Positions 53,191 through 63,071 are shown, counted from the first letter of the stretch. The stretch is 64,000 nucleotides of DNA from Bacillota bacterium (GCA_017433375.1 JAFRHG010000014.1:80716-144715), one strand, 5' to 3'. Notes: a model not told the origin generated them from the sequence alone. A program made the numbers and translations.

Positions 53191-53556
53191 ATGCAGTTTC
53201 TTGGATTTCGTGTGCTGTTCAAACGAATCAAAGCCATCCGTTTCATGATGGCGGACAAGAGCGTGCGCTGGACGAAGAAGGCGATCATCGTCGCCGGAAT
53301 CGCCTATCTTTTCCTGCCTATCGACCTGATCCCGCCGGTGCTGTTCCCCTTCGGGATCCTGGATGACATCGTGGTCTGGGCCCTGATCCTCTGGTATCTG
53401 CGCAGCGAGCTGGACAAGTACTGGATCGGGGAAAAACCCAAGGACTATTCCCGCAAATTCCGTGGCAAAAACGTCGTCGATGATGTAGAATATGACGTGG
53501 ACGACGGTGAACAGGAGACAGAGACAGAGAAGGAGAAGGCAGAAGAGAATGCATGA
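53191..53556 (+). CDS. DUF1232 (YkvA-like) membrane protein
   Basis: 121 residues. Residues 25-75 match DUF1232: VRWTKKAIIVAGIAYLFLPIDLIPPVLFPFGILDDIVVWALILW, with the family motif PxDLIPxxxxxxGxxDD. One or two membrane segments are seen, and the C-terminus is acidic (DDVEYDVDDGEQETETEKEK). Function is unknown. It starts 3 bases after ysxC and overlaps hpt by 8 bases. Confidence 0.85.
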   Translation: MQFLGFRVLFKRIKAIRFMMADKSVRWTKKAIIVAGIAYLFLPIDLIPPVLFPFGILDDIVVWALILWYLRSELDKYWIGEKPKDYSRKFRGKNVVDDVEYDVDDGEQETETEKEKAEENA

Positions 53557-54076
53557 GGAAACCATCGGGACGGTGATGATCACCCAGGATGAGATCGCCG
53601 ACAAAGCAAGGGAGATCGGCAGACAGATCACGGAGGACTACAAGGGCGAGGAGATCGTCATGGTCGGCATACTGCGGGGCGCGGTCCTGTGGATGGCCGA
53701 TATCATGAAGAGCGTGGAACTGGACATGACCATCGACTTCATGGCCTGCTCCAGTTACGGCGCGGCGACCCGAAGCTCCGGCGTGGTCCGGATCAACAAG
53801 GACCTGGATACGGACATCGACGGCAAGAACGTGATCATCGTCGAGGATATCGTGGACAGCGGCGTGACCCTGAACTACCTGAAGGGATACTTTGAAAGCC
53901 GCGGGGCCAAGACCATCCGCATCTGTTCCCTTCTGGACAAGCCGACCGGCCGCCGGGTAGACATCGGTGTGGACTACGTCGGCTTCACCGTGGACGACCG
54001 GTTCATCGTGGGCTACGGCCTGGACTTCGACCAGCGCTACCGGAATCTGCCCTACATCACCTATCTGAAGGATTAA
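53549..54076 (+). CDS. hpt: Hypoxanthine phosphoribosyltransferase
   Basis: 175 residues. Salvages hypoxanthine and guanine with PRPP. The PRPP loop is VIIVEDIVDSGVTLNYLKGYF; VGILRGAVLWMADIM and YVGFTVDDRFIVGYGLDFDQRYRNLPYI are diagnostic. The ATG at 53549 overlaps the DUF1232 gene (ATGCATGA) and has AAGGAGAAGG upstream within that gene; an in-frame ATG 19 codons earlier is inside the DUF1232 tail. A strong terminator follows. Confidence 0.97.
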   Translation: MHEETIGTVMITQDEIADKAREIGRQITEDYKGEEIVMVGILRGAVLWMADIMKSVELDMTIDFMACSSYGAATRSSGVVRINKDLDTDIDGKNVIIVEDIVDSGVTLNYLKGYFESRGAKTIRICSLLDKPTGRRVDIGVDYVGFTVDDRFIVGYGLDFDQRYRNLPYITYLKD

Positions 54077-54119
54077 CCACCGCCCGGAGTGGTGTGAATG
54101 CCCGTAATAATAAGACTTG

Positions 54120-54161
54120 TAAGCACCTTTTTGATGTGAGATAATAAAGGTGCTTATTTTT
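54120..54161 (+). terminator. Terminator after hpt
   Basis: TAAGCACCTTT pairs perfectly with AAAGGTGCTTA and is followed by TTTTT. It ends 66 bases before the start of the giant repeat protein gene. Confidence 0.92.
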
Positions 54162-54226
54162 GTATGTTTTTCCGGATCGGAAACGGTACCGGCGGTTTTT
54201 GTATGAGAGAACGGGGAGGAACTGAC

Positions 54227-57200
54227 GTGAGTGTCAATGGAAACTGGGGAGCCTGTCAATGGATGATCGCTGAAGACGGCCTGCTGACCATCAGCGGAGG
54301 AAAGGCGGAGAGCATCCCTTCGACCGGCATAGCGCCATGGTTTGATAACCGGGAGGATATCCGCGCCGTCCGTATCGACGGACAGGTGGCCTTTGACGAG
54401 GGGGAATCCCTGGGCTGCATGTTCAAGGACTGCGTCAACCTGGAGGAAGTGGATCTGGAGGATCTGGATACGGCGGGCATTATTTCCATGCATTCCTTCT
54501 TCGAAGGCTGCAGCAGCCTGACCGATGTGGCCGTCGGCGGACTGGACTTTTCCCGGGTGACGTCTCTGTCCGGCATGTTCAACAGCTGTGAGAACCTGAA
54601 GCAGGTCGACTTTTCCGGAGCAGACACCTCCAATCTGGTCAACATTCTGGGTATGTTCATGAACTGCCGGTCCCTGGAGGAGATCGACCTCTCACCCCTG
54701 AATACATCCAACACCGTGGATATGAGCTGGCTCTTCTGCGGCTGCGAGAACCTGAAGCAGGCGGACCTGTCCATGCTGGATACGAGCCGCGCCGTGGATA
54801 TGAGCTGCATGTTCCTGAACTGCACCTCCCTGGAGGAGGTCATCTTCGGGGGCGCCGACCTGTCCCAGGTCATGGATGCCTCCCGGATGTTCATGTACTG
54901 CGGCAAGCTGAAAAGCATTGACTTTTCCGAAACGGACAACAGCTCCATGGAGCATACGGATGATATGTTCTACGGCTGCGCCGGACTGCGGTCCCTGGCC
55001 ATGGGCGAGAAGTTCAGCCTGCTCGGCGGAGGCCGGGCGGCCATCCTTCTGCCCGAGGACAAAGCCGCGGAGAGCGGCCTGGACAGGGCCGCTGCGGATG
55101 CCGCGGACAGCTTCGGAGAAACCATTCAGGAAGACGGCGGCGAAGCCATGTCCGCCGATGAGATGAAGGAGTCCGAGTGGAGACGCTCCCGGGATGACGT
55201 GTACTACATCCCCGGTACCCGGTTTGTCCTGCACTACGACGGATCCGGCGCCGAGGGCGAGATGGAAGAGGTATGGCGGGTGGCCGGAGAGTCGGTGACC
55301 CTGGGCCTGCCGGCTTTTGACACGCCGAAGGGAAGGGTGTTCCGGGAGTGGAACACGAGAGCTTCCGGCATGGGCCGGACCTTCCAGCCGGGGGATGAGA
55401 TCACCCTCTACGGAGACAAAACCCTGTACGCCATCTGGGCGGGACGCCCGCAGATCCTGCAGGAGTACGAGATCCCGCAAATGGCCCACGATGAAGCCTT
55501 CCAGCTGCAGGCTCCCGACGTGGATCCCTGCTTCGGGGAGATCACCGCGTTGACCGCGCAGATCCAGCGGCCCGGACAGAAGCGCTGGGAGGACATCGCC
55601 GAAGGGCAGAGCGCGGAGAAAGCCGATGACGGCTCCCTGATCCGCTACAAGATCACCAACTACGTGGGCACGACCTGCACCGAGCCGGCGCCCCTTCACG
55701 TGGATAAGGCACATTACGACATGAGCGCCATGCATTGGGAACTGCCCGAGGACCTCACCTACAACGGAGAGGAAAAGAGCGTTCACCTGGAGGGACTGCC
55801 CGAGGGCATGGAGGTGAGCTACACCGGACAGAGCGCCGTGAATGTGGGCAGCTATGTCACCACGGCGAAGCTGACCGGCGATGAGGAGAACTACTATCCC
55901 CCCGAACAGCCCCAGCCCCTTACCTGGTCCATCGGACGGGGACGCTACGACATGAAGGACATCGGATGGTCCTACATGGAGGCCTTCACCTATGACGGCC
56001 AGTCCAAGAGCATCCGCCTCGACGGGCTTCCGGAGGGAACGACCGCTTACTACGACGGCGCCGACGCTGTAGATGTGGGAACCTACATCGCCACCGCCGG
56101 GCTGGATTATGATATCGACAACTACGAACGGCCGGAGGGGATCCGTCCCTGCACCTGGGAGATCCGTCAGACGACCCACGACATGAGCAACGTGTCCTGG
56201 GGCGACCAGTCGGTCTTCGTCTATGACGGCGGGGAGAAGAAGGTGGAACTGATCGGGCTTCCCGAAGGCGTCTCGGCGCGCTACACGGGCAATCAGGCAA
56301 CGGCCGCGGGACAGTATACGGCCCGGGCGGCTTTCGTGGTGGATGATCCGAAGAACTACATGATCCCCGAGCCCATCTCCTTCGACTGGGAGATCCGCAA
56401 GGCGGACCATGACATGTCCCGGATCGCCTGGTCCGAGGCCCACTTCGTCTACGACGGGCAGGAGAAGGAAATGACCCTGGACGGCGTTCCCGAGGGCGTG
56501 ACCGTCGCCTACGAGGGTACAAAGGCAACGGCAGCCGGCAATTACACGGCCAGGGCGGAATTCCTCGTGGATGATCTCCACAACTATAATCCCCTGTCGC
56601 CGGTGACCTGCAGCTGGTGCATCGACAAGGCGGTGGTCGATCTTTCCGCCACCCGCTGGAACTACAGCAGCCCCTACATCTATAACGGCAGCGTGAAGGA
56701 GGTGGGGCTGAAGAATGTGCCCGAGACCATCAGCGTCCGCCTGGAGGACAACCAGGCGGTGGAAGCCGGAACCTACGAGGCGAAGGCCTTCATTACATAC
56801 GACGCGGAAAACTATGAGGAACCCGTCATCGAGCCCTGCCGCTGGGAGATCCAGAGAGCGGTTCCCAAACTGGACGGCATCCAGTGGAACTACGGCGAGG
56901 CCTTCGTCTACGACGGACAGGAGCACGGCATCGAACTGGTGAACGTGCCGGAGACCTTCACCGTGCGCTATGAGGACAACCGGGCGACGACCGCCGGCAG
57001 TTACACCGCGAAGGCGTTCCTCCATCCCGTGGATGAACAGAACTACCGGGATCCTCTGCCCCTGGAGTGCCGCTGGGAGATCCAGAAGGCCCTCTTCGAT
57101 ATCTCCGGCATTCACTGGAACGCGGAGAAGAAGCGCACCTATGACGGCAGCGGACAGTCGGTGGCCATCACCGACCTTCCCGAAGGCATCACCGCGTCCT

Positions 57201-59236
57201 ACACGGGCAACGCGGCGACCGCCGCCGGCAGCTACACGGCCAAAGCCGTCTTCGAGGTGGCGGACAAGACCAACTTCCGGGCGCCGGATCCCATGGAAGT
57301 CGAATGGTCCATCGGCACCAGCGATCTGGACCTGTCCGGACTCAGCTGGGACTATGAAGAACCCTTCGTCTACAATGGCCAGGTGCAGGGCATCAGCCTG
57401 AAGGGCGTGCCTGAGGACATCGTGGTGCGCTACGAGGACGCCTCCGCCATGGAGGCGGGCGAGTACGTTGCCCGGGCCGAACTGATCGTGCCGGAGGGCA
57501 GCAACTACCATAATACGAAGACCCTGGGCCAGCTGTGGAAGATCGAGAAGGCGGACATCGACGTGAGCGGCGTCTTCTGGGAGGATCCCGGCAGGCTGGT
57601 TTACGACGGCACCATGAAGGAAGTCCGCCTCAGCGGACTGCCCGCATCGGTGAACGCCGAATACGAAGGAAACCGGCAGACGGACGCCGGCGAGTACGAG
57701 GCCTCCGTCAGGCTGCATCCCGTTGATCCGAAGAACCACAGGGAACCCAGCGTGGAGGGTACCGCCTGGTCGATCGAAAAAGCCCAGATCGAACTGGACG
57801 AGGTGGAGTGGACGGACAGCACCGACTACGTCTATGACGGCACGGTGCACCGGGTGATCATCCGGGATCTGCCCGAGACCCTGGAAGCTTTCTACGACAG
57901 CAACGAGGCGATAGATGCCGGCCAGTATGTGGCCACCGCGTCCTTCATGCCCATCGATGAGAAAAACTACGTGACTCCCTCGCCCCGGCAGCACGCCTGG
58001 GCCATCGCCAGAGCCGACATCGATATGTCCGACGTCCGGTGGGGCCTGCAGAAGGTCTTCACCTACAACGGACAGCCCCACCGCATCGAGCTGGAGAACC
58101 TGCCCATCAACCTGGATGTTTCCTACCAGGGCAACGAGGCGGTGGACGCCGGCCAGTACATCGCCGCGGCGGAGCTGACGCCGACGGATCCGGACAACTA
58201 CAACGTACCGGCAGTGGATCCCCAGACCTGGGAGATCAGCAAGGTGGACATCGACATGTCCGGCGTATCCTGGGTCTCCGCCGAGCGTCTGGTCTATGAC
58301 GGAAACCTGAAGGTCATCGGCCTGACCGGGCTGCCCGAAGATGTGGACGTGGAATACGAAAACAACGTGGCGACAGACGCGGGAACCTATCACGCTTCCG
58401 CGGTGCTTTCCCTGGACAGCGCCAACTACCGGGCACCGGAGATCAAGGGCTGCACCTGGACCATTGAAAAGGCAACCCCGTCCATTGAGGGCGTCGCCTG
58501 GAACTACCTGATCGATTTCGTCTACGACGGTTACGAGAAGAGGGTGGAACTGACCGAACTGCCCCCGGGCATGACGGCGGTCTACCAGGGGAACGCGGCC
58601 ATCGAGGCCGGAACCTACCGGGCCGAAGTGAAACTCATCATGGACGATCAGATGAACTACGAGGCGCCGGTGATCGAACCCCTGGAGTGGACGATCCAGA
58701 AGAGGGACTACGATATGAGCACGGCGGCCTGGACAGGAGAGGAAGGTCTGGTCTACGACGGCACGAAGAAGGAAGTGGTCATGACAGGCCTGGAAGAGGG
58801 ACTGGATCCCATCTACGAGGGCAATACGGGAGTGGATGCCGGCGAATACACGGCGACCGTGCGCTTCCTCTATGACGAGGACAACTACAATCCGCCGCCG
58901 CAGATCGAGCATATCTGGCGGATCGAGAAGGCGCCCCTGGATATTTCCGGCGCCCGCTGGGATTATGACGGACCGCTGCGCGCGGGACGCAAACCCAGAA
59001 CCGTCACCCTCGCCCTGAAGGATGGAAGCCACAAGGGCGGCGGACTCTTCCGCCGGTCCAGAGAGGAAAACTACGCGGGACTGCCGGAGGGAACGACAGT
59101 CCGTTACGAAGGCAACTCGGCCAAGGACCCGGGAATCTATGAAGCGGTAGCTTATCTGACCATTCCCGAGCAGCCGAATCACGAGGTGAAGGAACCCCTT
59201 CGCCTGACCTGGGAGATTACTGATGGAAAGGGATAA
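54227..59236 (+). CDS. Giant repeat protein: 26-residue surface repeats, InlB-like domain, 15 YDG/MBG-like repeats
   Basis: About 1669 residues from a GTG with GGGGAGGA 6 bases upstream; an in-frame ATG at 54164 has no such site and sits at the terminator. Residues about 50-265 are BspA/DUF285-type repeats (MFKDCVNLEEVDLEDLDT, MFNSCENLKQVDFSGADTS). About 345-405 is an InlB/Listeria-Bacteroides-type repeat (FREWNTRASGMG, LYAIWAG). From about 494 to the end run fifteen units of about 76 residues with the frame W..., YDG or YNG, LPEG, Y.GN.A..AG.Y.A, NY..P, W.I.KA. Neither start gives a signal peptide, and no sorting motif or membrane helix is visible, odd for such domains. The stop overlaps cls by 14 bases. 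Confidence 0.85.
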   Translation: MSVNGNWGACQWMIAEDGLLTISGGKAESIPSTGIAPWFDNREDIRAVRIDGQVAFDEGESLGCMFKDCVNLEEVDLEDLDTAGIISMHSFFEGCSSLTDVAVGGLDFSRVTSLSGMFNSCENLKQVDFSGADTSNLVNILGMFMNCRSLEEIDLSPLNTSNTVDMSWLFCGCENLKQADLSMLDTSRAVDMSCMFLNCTSLEEVIFGGADLSQVMDASRMFMYCGKLKSIDFSETDNSSMEHTDDMFYGCAGLRSLAMGEKFSLLGGGRAAILLPEDKAAESGLDRAAADAADSFGETIQEDGGEAMSADEMKESEWRRSRDDVYYIPGTRFVLHYDGSGAEGEMEEVWRVAGESVTLGLPAFDTPKGRVFREWNTRASGMGRTFQPGDEITLYGDKTLYAIWAGRPQILQEYEIPQMAHDEAFQLQAPDVDPCFGEITALTAQIQRPGQKRWEDIAEGQSAEKADDGSLIRYKITNYVGTTCTEPAPLHVDKAHYDMSAMHWELPEDLTYNGEEKSVHLEGLPEGMEVSYTGQSAVNVGSYVTTAKLTGDEENYYPPEQPQPLTWSIGRGRYDMKDIGWSYMEAFTYDGQSKSIRLDGLPEGTTAYYDGADAVDVGTYIATAGLDYDIDNYERPEGIRPCTWEIRQTTHDMSNVSWGDQSVFVYDGGEKKVELIGLPEGVSARYTGNQATAAGQYTARAAFVVDDPKNYMIPEPISFDWEIRKADHDMSRIAWSEAHFVYDGQEKEMTLDGVPEGVTVAYEGTKATAAGNYTARAEFLVDDLHNYNPLSPVTCSWCIDKAVVDLSATRWNYSSPYIYNGSVKEVGLKNVPETISVRLEDNQAVEAGTYEAKAFITYDAENYEEPVIEPCRWEIQRAVPKLDGIQWNYGEAFVYDGQEHGIELVNVPETFTVRYEDNRATTAGSYTAKAFLHPVDEQNYRDPLPLECRWEIQKALFDISGIHWNAEKKRTYDGSGQSVAITDLPEGITASYTGNAATAAGSYTAKAVFEVADKTNFRAPDPMEVEWSIGTSDLDLSGLSWDYEEPFVYNGQVQGISLKGVPEDIVVRYEDASAMEAGEYVARAELIVPEGSNYHNTKTLGQLWKIEKADIDVSGVFWEDPGRLVYDGTMKEVRLSGLPASVNAEYEGNRQTDAGEYEASVRLHPVDPKNHREPSVEGTAWSIEKAQIELDEVEWTDSTDYVYDGTVHRVIIRDLPETLEAFYDSNEAIDAGQYVATASFMPIDEKNYVTPSPRQHAWAIARADIDMSDVRWGLQKVFTYNGQPHRIELENLPINLDVSYQGNEAVDAGQYIAAAELTPTDPDNYNVPAVDPQTWEISKVDIDMSGVSWVSAERLVYDGNLKVIGLTGLPEDVDVEYENNVATDAGTYHASAVLSLDSANYRAPEIKGCTWTIEKATPSIEGVAWNYLIDFVYDGYEKRVELTELPPGMTAVYQGNAAIEAGTYRAEVKLIMDDQMNYEAPVIEPLEWTIQKRDYDMSTAAWTGEEGLVYDGTKKEVVMTGLEEGLDPIYEGNTGVDAGEYTATVRFLYDEDNYNPPPQIEHIWRIEKAPLDISGARWDYDGPLRAGRKPRTVTLALKDGSHKGGGLFRRSREENYAGLPEGTTVRYEGNSAKDPGIYEAVAYLTIPEQPNHEVKEPLRLTWEITDGKG

Positions 59237-60797
59237 GCAATCCTTTTTCTCCCGCATCAGCGGCATCACCCGTCTGGTTTTCGGACGGACAGGGTTGTTT
59301 TTGCTGCTCCTGGTCGTGCAGGTGGTCGTCCTCTTCGGCGGGTTCTTCCTGCTGGGTGAGAAGATCATCGTCTTCAACTACGTGGCCGGTTTCGTGGCCA
59401 TGATGATCCTCATCTACGTGGTCGGCTCCCGCAGGGACGCCAATATGAAGATGACCTGGATCATCCTGGTCCTGTCGGTGCCCATCTTCGGCGTGGTGCT
59501 CTTCATCTATACCCGCATCCAGCCGGGAACACAGGCCCGCGCGGAGCGGCTGGCCCAGCTCATCGAGGAGCAGCGTCCCTATCTGGCGCCTCAGCGGGAG
59601 ACCATCGAGAAGGAACTGGTGGACGCCCGTCAGGAGTACGGCATCTTCAAATACATCTACGAGGGAGGGGATTATCCCTCCTACCGGGACGCGGCGGTGA
59701 AGTATTACCCCCTGGGTGAGGATAAATTCGAAGACATGCTTCTGCAGCTGCGCCGGGCGAGGAAGTTCATCTTCCTCGAGTACTTCATCATCGAAGAAGG
59801 GGAGATGTGGAACGCCATCCTTTCCATCCTGAAGGAAAAGGCCGCGGAGGGCGTGGAGGTCCGGCTCATGTACGACGGGACCTGCAACCTGTCCCTGCTG
59901 CCCAGGGACTTCCCCCGCAGGATGGAGGAACTGGGCATACAGTGCAAAGTGTTTTCCCCCATGATTCCCTTCCTGTCCACGCACCAGAACAACCGGGATC
60001 ACCGGAAAATCTGTGTGATCGACGGAAGGGTTGCCTTTACGGGAGGCGTCAACCTGGCCGATGAGTACATCAACCGCAAGGAGCGCTTCGGCCACTGGAA
60101 GGATACGGCCATCATGGTGCAGGGCGCGGCGGTGGACAGCTTCACCCTCATGTTCCTGCAGATGTGGCACCTGGAGGACAACGGGCGGGAGGACTACCTG
60201 AAGTATATCGTCGCCAGCGACGAGCAGATCGATGAGGATATGAAGCGGGGCGGATTCATTGCGCCCTACGGCGACAGCCCCCTGGATCAGGAAGAAGTCG
60301 GGGAGAAGATCTACACGGACATCGTCAGCAAGGCGGAAAGCCACGTCCACATCATGACACCCTACCTGATCCTCAGCGAGACCATGGTCCACACCCTGAT
60401 CTTCGCTGCGCAGCGGGGCATCGATGTGAAGATCATCCTGCCCCATATCCCGGACAAGGCCTACGCCTACTGGCTGGCCAGGACCCACTACATGGAACTG
60501 ATCACCGGCGGCGTGAAGATCTACGAGTACACCCCGGGATTCGTCCACGCCAAGGTGTTCTGCAGCGACAATATCCGCGGCGTGGTGGGGACGATCAACC
60601 TGGATTACCGCAGCCTGTACCTGCACTTCGAGTGCGCGGCGTACATTTACGATAACCCGGTGATCCAGGATATCGAAGAGGACTTCAACCAGACCCTGAA
60701 AAAGTGCGAACGGATCACGGTGGAAAACTGCCGCCGGTTCAGCTGGCCGAGCAGGATCGCCGGACGTGCGCTGAAGATAGTGGCCCCGCTGATGTAG
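59223..60797 (+). CDS. cls: Cardiolipin synthase
   Basis: 524 residues. Joins two phosphatidylglycerol molecules into cardiolipin at the membrane. Two N-terminal helices are LFLLLLVVQVVVLFGGFFL and a second ending LVLSVPIFGVVLFIY. Two phospholipase D HKD motifs are visible: NNRDHRKICVIDGRVAFTGG and FVHAKVFCSDNIRGVVGTINLDYRS. The gene begins inside the 3' end of the giant repeat gene in another frame, so translation is probably coupled. A TTGCCTTT octamer lies within the first HKD motif. Confidence 0.95.
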   Translation: MERDKQSFFSRISGITRLVFGRTGLFLLLLVVQVVVLFGGFFLLGEKIIVFNYVAGFVAMMILIYVVGSRRDANMKMTWIILVLSVPIFGVVLFIYTRIQPGTQARAERLAQLIEEQRPYLAPQRETIEKELVDARQEYGIFKYIYEGGDYPSYRDAAVKYYPLGEDKFEDMLLQLRRARKFIFLEYFIIEEGEMWNAILSILKEKAAEGVEVRLMYDGTCNLSLLPRDFPRRMEELGIQCKVFSPMIPFLSTHQNNRDHRKICVIDGRVAFTGGVNLADEYINRKERFGHWKDTAIMVQGAAVDSFTLMFLQMWHLEDNGREDYLKYIVASDEQIDEDMKRGGFIAPYGDSPLDQEEVGEKIYTDIVSKAESHVHIMTPYLILSETMVHTLIFAAQRGIDVKIILPHIPDKAYAYWLARTHYMELITGGVKIYEYTPGFVHAKVFCSDNIRGVVGTINLDYRSLYLHFECAAYIYDNPVIQDIEEDFNQTLKKCERITVENCRRFSWPSRIAGRALKIVAPLM

Positions 60798-60818
60798 GGG
60801 GCGGACAGAAAGAAGAAT

Positions 60819-62447
60819 ATGACTCAGAAATCACTTGTGAAGGGGGCTGCCGTACTGGCGGCCGCCGGAATCATTGTCAAAGTAATCGGAGCGGCCTTCC
60901 GGATCCTGCTGGCCAGTTTCATCACGGACCAGGGCATGGCCTACTACACGCCGGCCTATGCCATCTACGCCGTGCTGCTGGTCATCTCCACCTCGGGCAT
61001 TCCCATCGCCATCTCCCGGATGGTGTCGGAGCGCTACGCCATCGGACGGTTTGACGAAGCGGACCGGGTGTTTCACATCTCCCGCTATCTGATGATCTCC
61101 CTGGGCGCGGCCGGATTCATCGCTCTGTTTTTCTTTGCCCGTCCCATCGCGGACGCGCTGCACCTGTCGGGTTCGGCCCTGGCCATGCAGGCAACGGCGC
61201 CGGCGCTTCTGATCGTGCCCATCATGTCCTCCTACCGGGGATATTTCCAGGGCCAGCAGCTCATGGCGCCCACGGCGATCTCCCAGACGGTGGAGCAGGT
61301 GTTCCGGGTGGGCTTCGGCCTGCTTCTGGCGGTGGTCCTCATGAGAGGGACCCTCTTTGCGGAGGACTACACGGATCTGCAGCGGGGCGCTGCCGGCGGA
61401 TGCTTCGGCGCTTCGGCTGGCGCCATCGGCGGACTGGCGGTGATGGTATTCATCTACGCCCTCGCCCGCAAAGGCCTCAAGGCCCGGGTCAAAAAGAGCC
61501 GGGGAGGGGAGAGGGAGACCGCCGGGTCTATCCTGAAGAGCATTCTGATCATCGCCGTACCCATCACCGTCGGCGCCATGCTCATGCCCCTGGTCAATCT
61601 GGTCGACGCCTCCGTGGTCAACATCCGTCTGGAGGACGCGGGCTTTGACGATTCCACGGCCAAGGCTCTCTACGGTCAGCTGACCGGATTCTGCGAGCCC
61701 ATCGTGGCCCTGCCTCAGGTCCTCATGTCCGCCATCGTCATGAGCATCGTGCCCATGGTGGCGGCGGCCAACAAGGTGGGCGACACGGAGCGTCTGCACG
61801 AGACCATTTCCCTCGGCCTTCGCATGGCATCCATCGTTGCCTTTCCCTGTGCCATCGGCCTGGTGATCCTGGCCAAGCCGTCCCTGACCATGCTCTTCTA
61901 CACCCAGAAGGAGGCGGCGGCCAACGCGACGCCCTGTCTGCAGGTGCTCGCCGTGGGATTCATCATCCTGGCCCAGATCACCATCATGACCGGCATCCTG
62001 CAGGGTGTGGGCCGGCAGGTGTTCCCGGTGATCAACCTGTTCATCGGCCTGGTGGTCAAAGTGGCGGTGACCTGGATCCTGGTGGGTACCCAGGCAGTCA
62101 ACGTGGTGGGCGCGCCCCTGGGCACCCTGGCGGCTTACCTCATCGCCGGCGGCCTGGACATGTATTGCCTTTGCCGCTTTACGGGCGCGAGGCTGCCCGT
62201 CCGGCTCCTGCTGACCAAGCCCCTGGCTTCCGCCCTGGTTATGGGCGTTGTCGTGTGGGGCGTATATAAAGGAATCTTTGCCCTGGCCGGCAGCAACACC
62301 CTGGCCACGCTCATCGCCATCGCCGTCGGCGCCCTCGTCTACGGAGTGATGATCGTCAAGACCCGGACCATCCTCCGGGACGAGATGATGGAGATTTCCT
62401 TCGGCCGCCGGATCGCGGTGATCTGTGACCGGCTGCGGCTGTGGTAG
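60819..62447 (+). CDS. MOP-superfamily flippase (SpoVB/MurJ/YtgP-like)
   Basis: 542 residues with about fourteen hydrophobic segments. The N-terminus LVKGAAVLAAAGIIVKVIGAAFRILLASFI and YAIYAVLLVISTSGIPIAISRMVSE are typical of the SpoVB/YtgP branch of polysaccharide flippases. It may flip lipid II or another undecaprenyl-linked sugar. Whether it is the cell's main lipid II flippase cannot be told. It follows cls by 21 bases and may share a transcript with cls and the giant gene. Confidence 0.87.
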   Translation: MTQKSLVKGAAVLAAAGIIVKVIGAAFRILLASFITDQGMAYYTPAYAIYAVLLVISTSGIPIAISRMVSERYAIGRFDEADRVFHISRYLMISLGAAGFIALFFFARPIADALHLSGSALAMQATAPALLIVPIMSSYRGYFQGQQLMAPTAISQTVEQVFRVGFGLLLAVVLMRGTLFAEDYTDLQRGAAGGCFGASAGAIGGLAVMVFIYALARKGLKARVKKSRGGERETAGSILKSILIIAVPITVGAMLMPLVNLVDASVVNIRLEDAGFDDSTAKALYGQLTGFCEPIVALPQVLMSAIVMSIVPMVAAANKVGDTERLHETISLGLRMASIVAFPCAIGLVILAKPSLTMLFYTQKEAAANATPCLQVLAVGFIILAQITIMTGILQGVGRQVFPVINLFIGLVVKVAVTWILVGTQAVNVVGAPLGTLAAYLIAGGLDMYCLCRFTGARLPVRLLLTKPLASALVMGVVVWGVYKGIFALAGSNTLATLIAIAVGALVYGVMIVKTRTILRDEMMEISFGRRIAVICDRLRLW

Positions 62448-62546
62448 GGGAGCTGCCCGGTGGCCGCTTTCGGTTTTGGTAGGTAAAACGACGGGGCCGA
62501 AACACCCAAAAAGGTTGAAAAGTCAACAAAAGGTTTAAGAAAACCA

Positions 62547-62575
62547 TTGACAAGAGAAACTAAAAATGGGACAAT
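62547..62575 (+). promoter_or_regulatory. Promoter of hup
   Basis: -35 TTGACA (62547-62552), 17-bp spacer, -10 GACAAT (62570-62575). The hup ATG follows after about 83 bases. Confidence 0.55.
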
Positions 62576-62658
62576 AAGTATGCGATATTTGACCGCTCAA
62601 TCAGGTCAAAAAAGAATAGTCTTGTGGCTGTTATTTCACGTATAAGGAGGATTTTTAG

Positions 62659-62937
62659 ATGAACAAGGCGGAATTAATTGCAGCAGTAGCTGAGAAAACT
62701 GGCGCGACAAAGAAAGAGTCAGAATTGGCAGTCAATGCGTTCGTAGGAACCATTGAGGAAGCGCTGAAGAAGGGTGAGAAGGTTCAGCTGATCGGATTCG
62801 GAACTTTCGAAGTTCGTCAGAGAAAAGCCAGACAGGGCAGAAACCCCAGAAAGCCTGGCGAAGTGATCAAGATTGCCGCATCCAAGGCGCCGGTATTCAA
62901 GGCTGGCAAAGCTCTGAAGGACGCCGTCAACAAATAA
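62659..62937 (+). CDS. hup: HU-family DNA-binding protein
   Basis: 92 residues. Small basic nucleoid protein that bends DNA. The start [28 protein letters not shown] and the arm [23 protein letters not shown] are the HU signature. TAAGGAGGA precedes the ATG. Codons are less GC-biased than neighbours, as often in highly expressed genes. A terminator follows. Confidence 0.98.
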   Translation: MNKAELIAAVAEKTGATKKESELAVNAFVGTIEEALKKGEKVQLIGFGTFEVRQRKARQGRNPRKPGEVIKIAASKAPVFKAGKALKDAVNK

Positions 62938-62956
62938 TCGGCACGAACACGGAATG

Positions 62957-62985
62957 GACGGACAGCTTCGGCTGTCCGTTTTTCT
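62957..62985 (+). terminator. Terminator after hup
   Basis: ACGGACAGC-TTCG-GCTGTCCGT with a stable TTCG loop, followed by TTTTTC. Confidence 0.92.
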
Positions 62986-63071
62986 GTCTGCCAGCCGAGT
63001 GCGTCAGCATCCGGCCCGCCCGGCGCCAGCGATCCGCGCGGCCGGCGCGTCAATGGAGGAATAATAATAGT

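Noticed and set aside
54164-54226. ATG at 54164 as start of the giant repeat protein
   Set aside because: It lies at the end of the hpt terminator without a ribosome-binding site; the GTG at 54227 has GGGGAGGA correctly placed. Neither gives a signal peptide.
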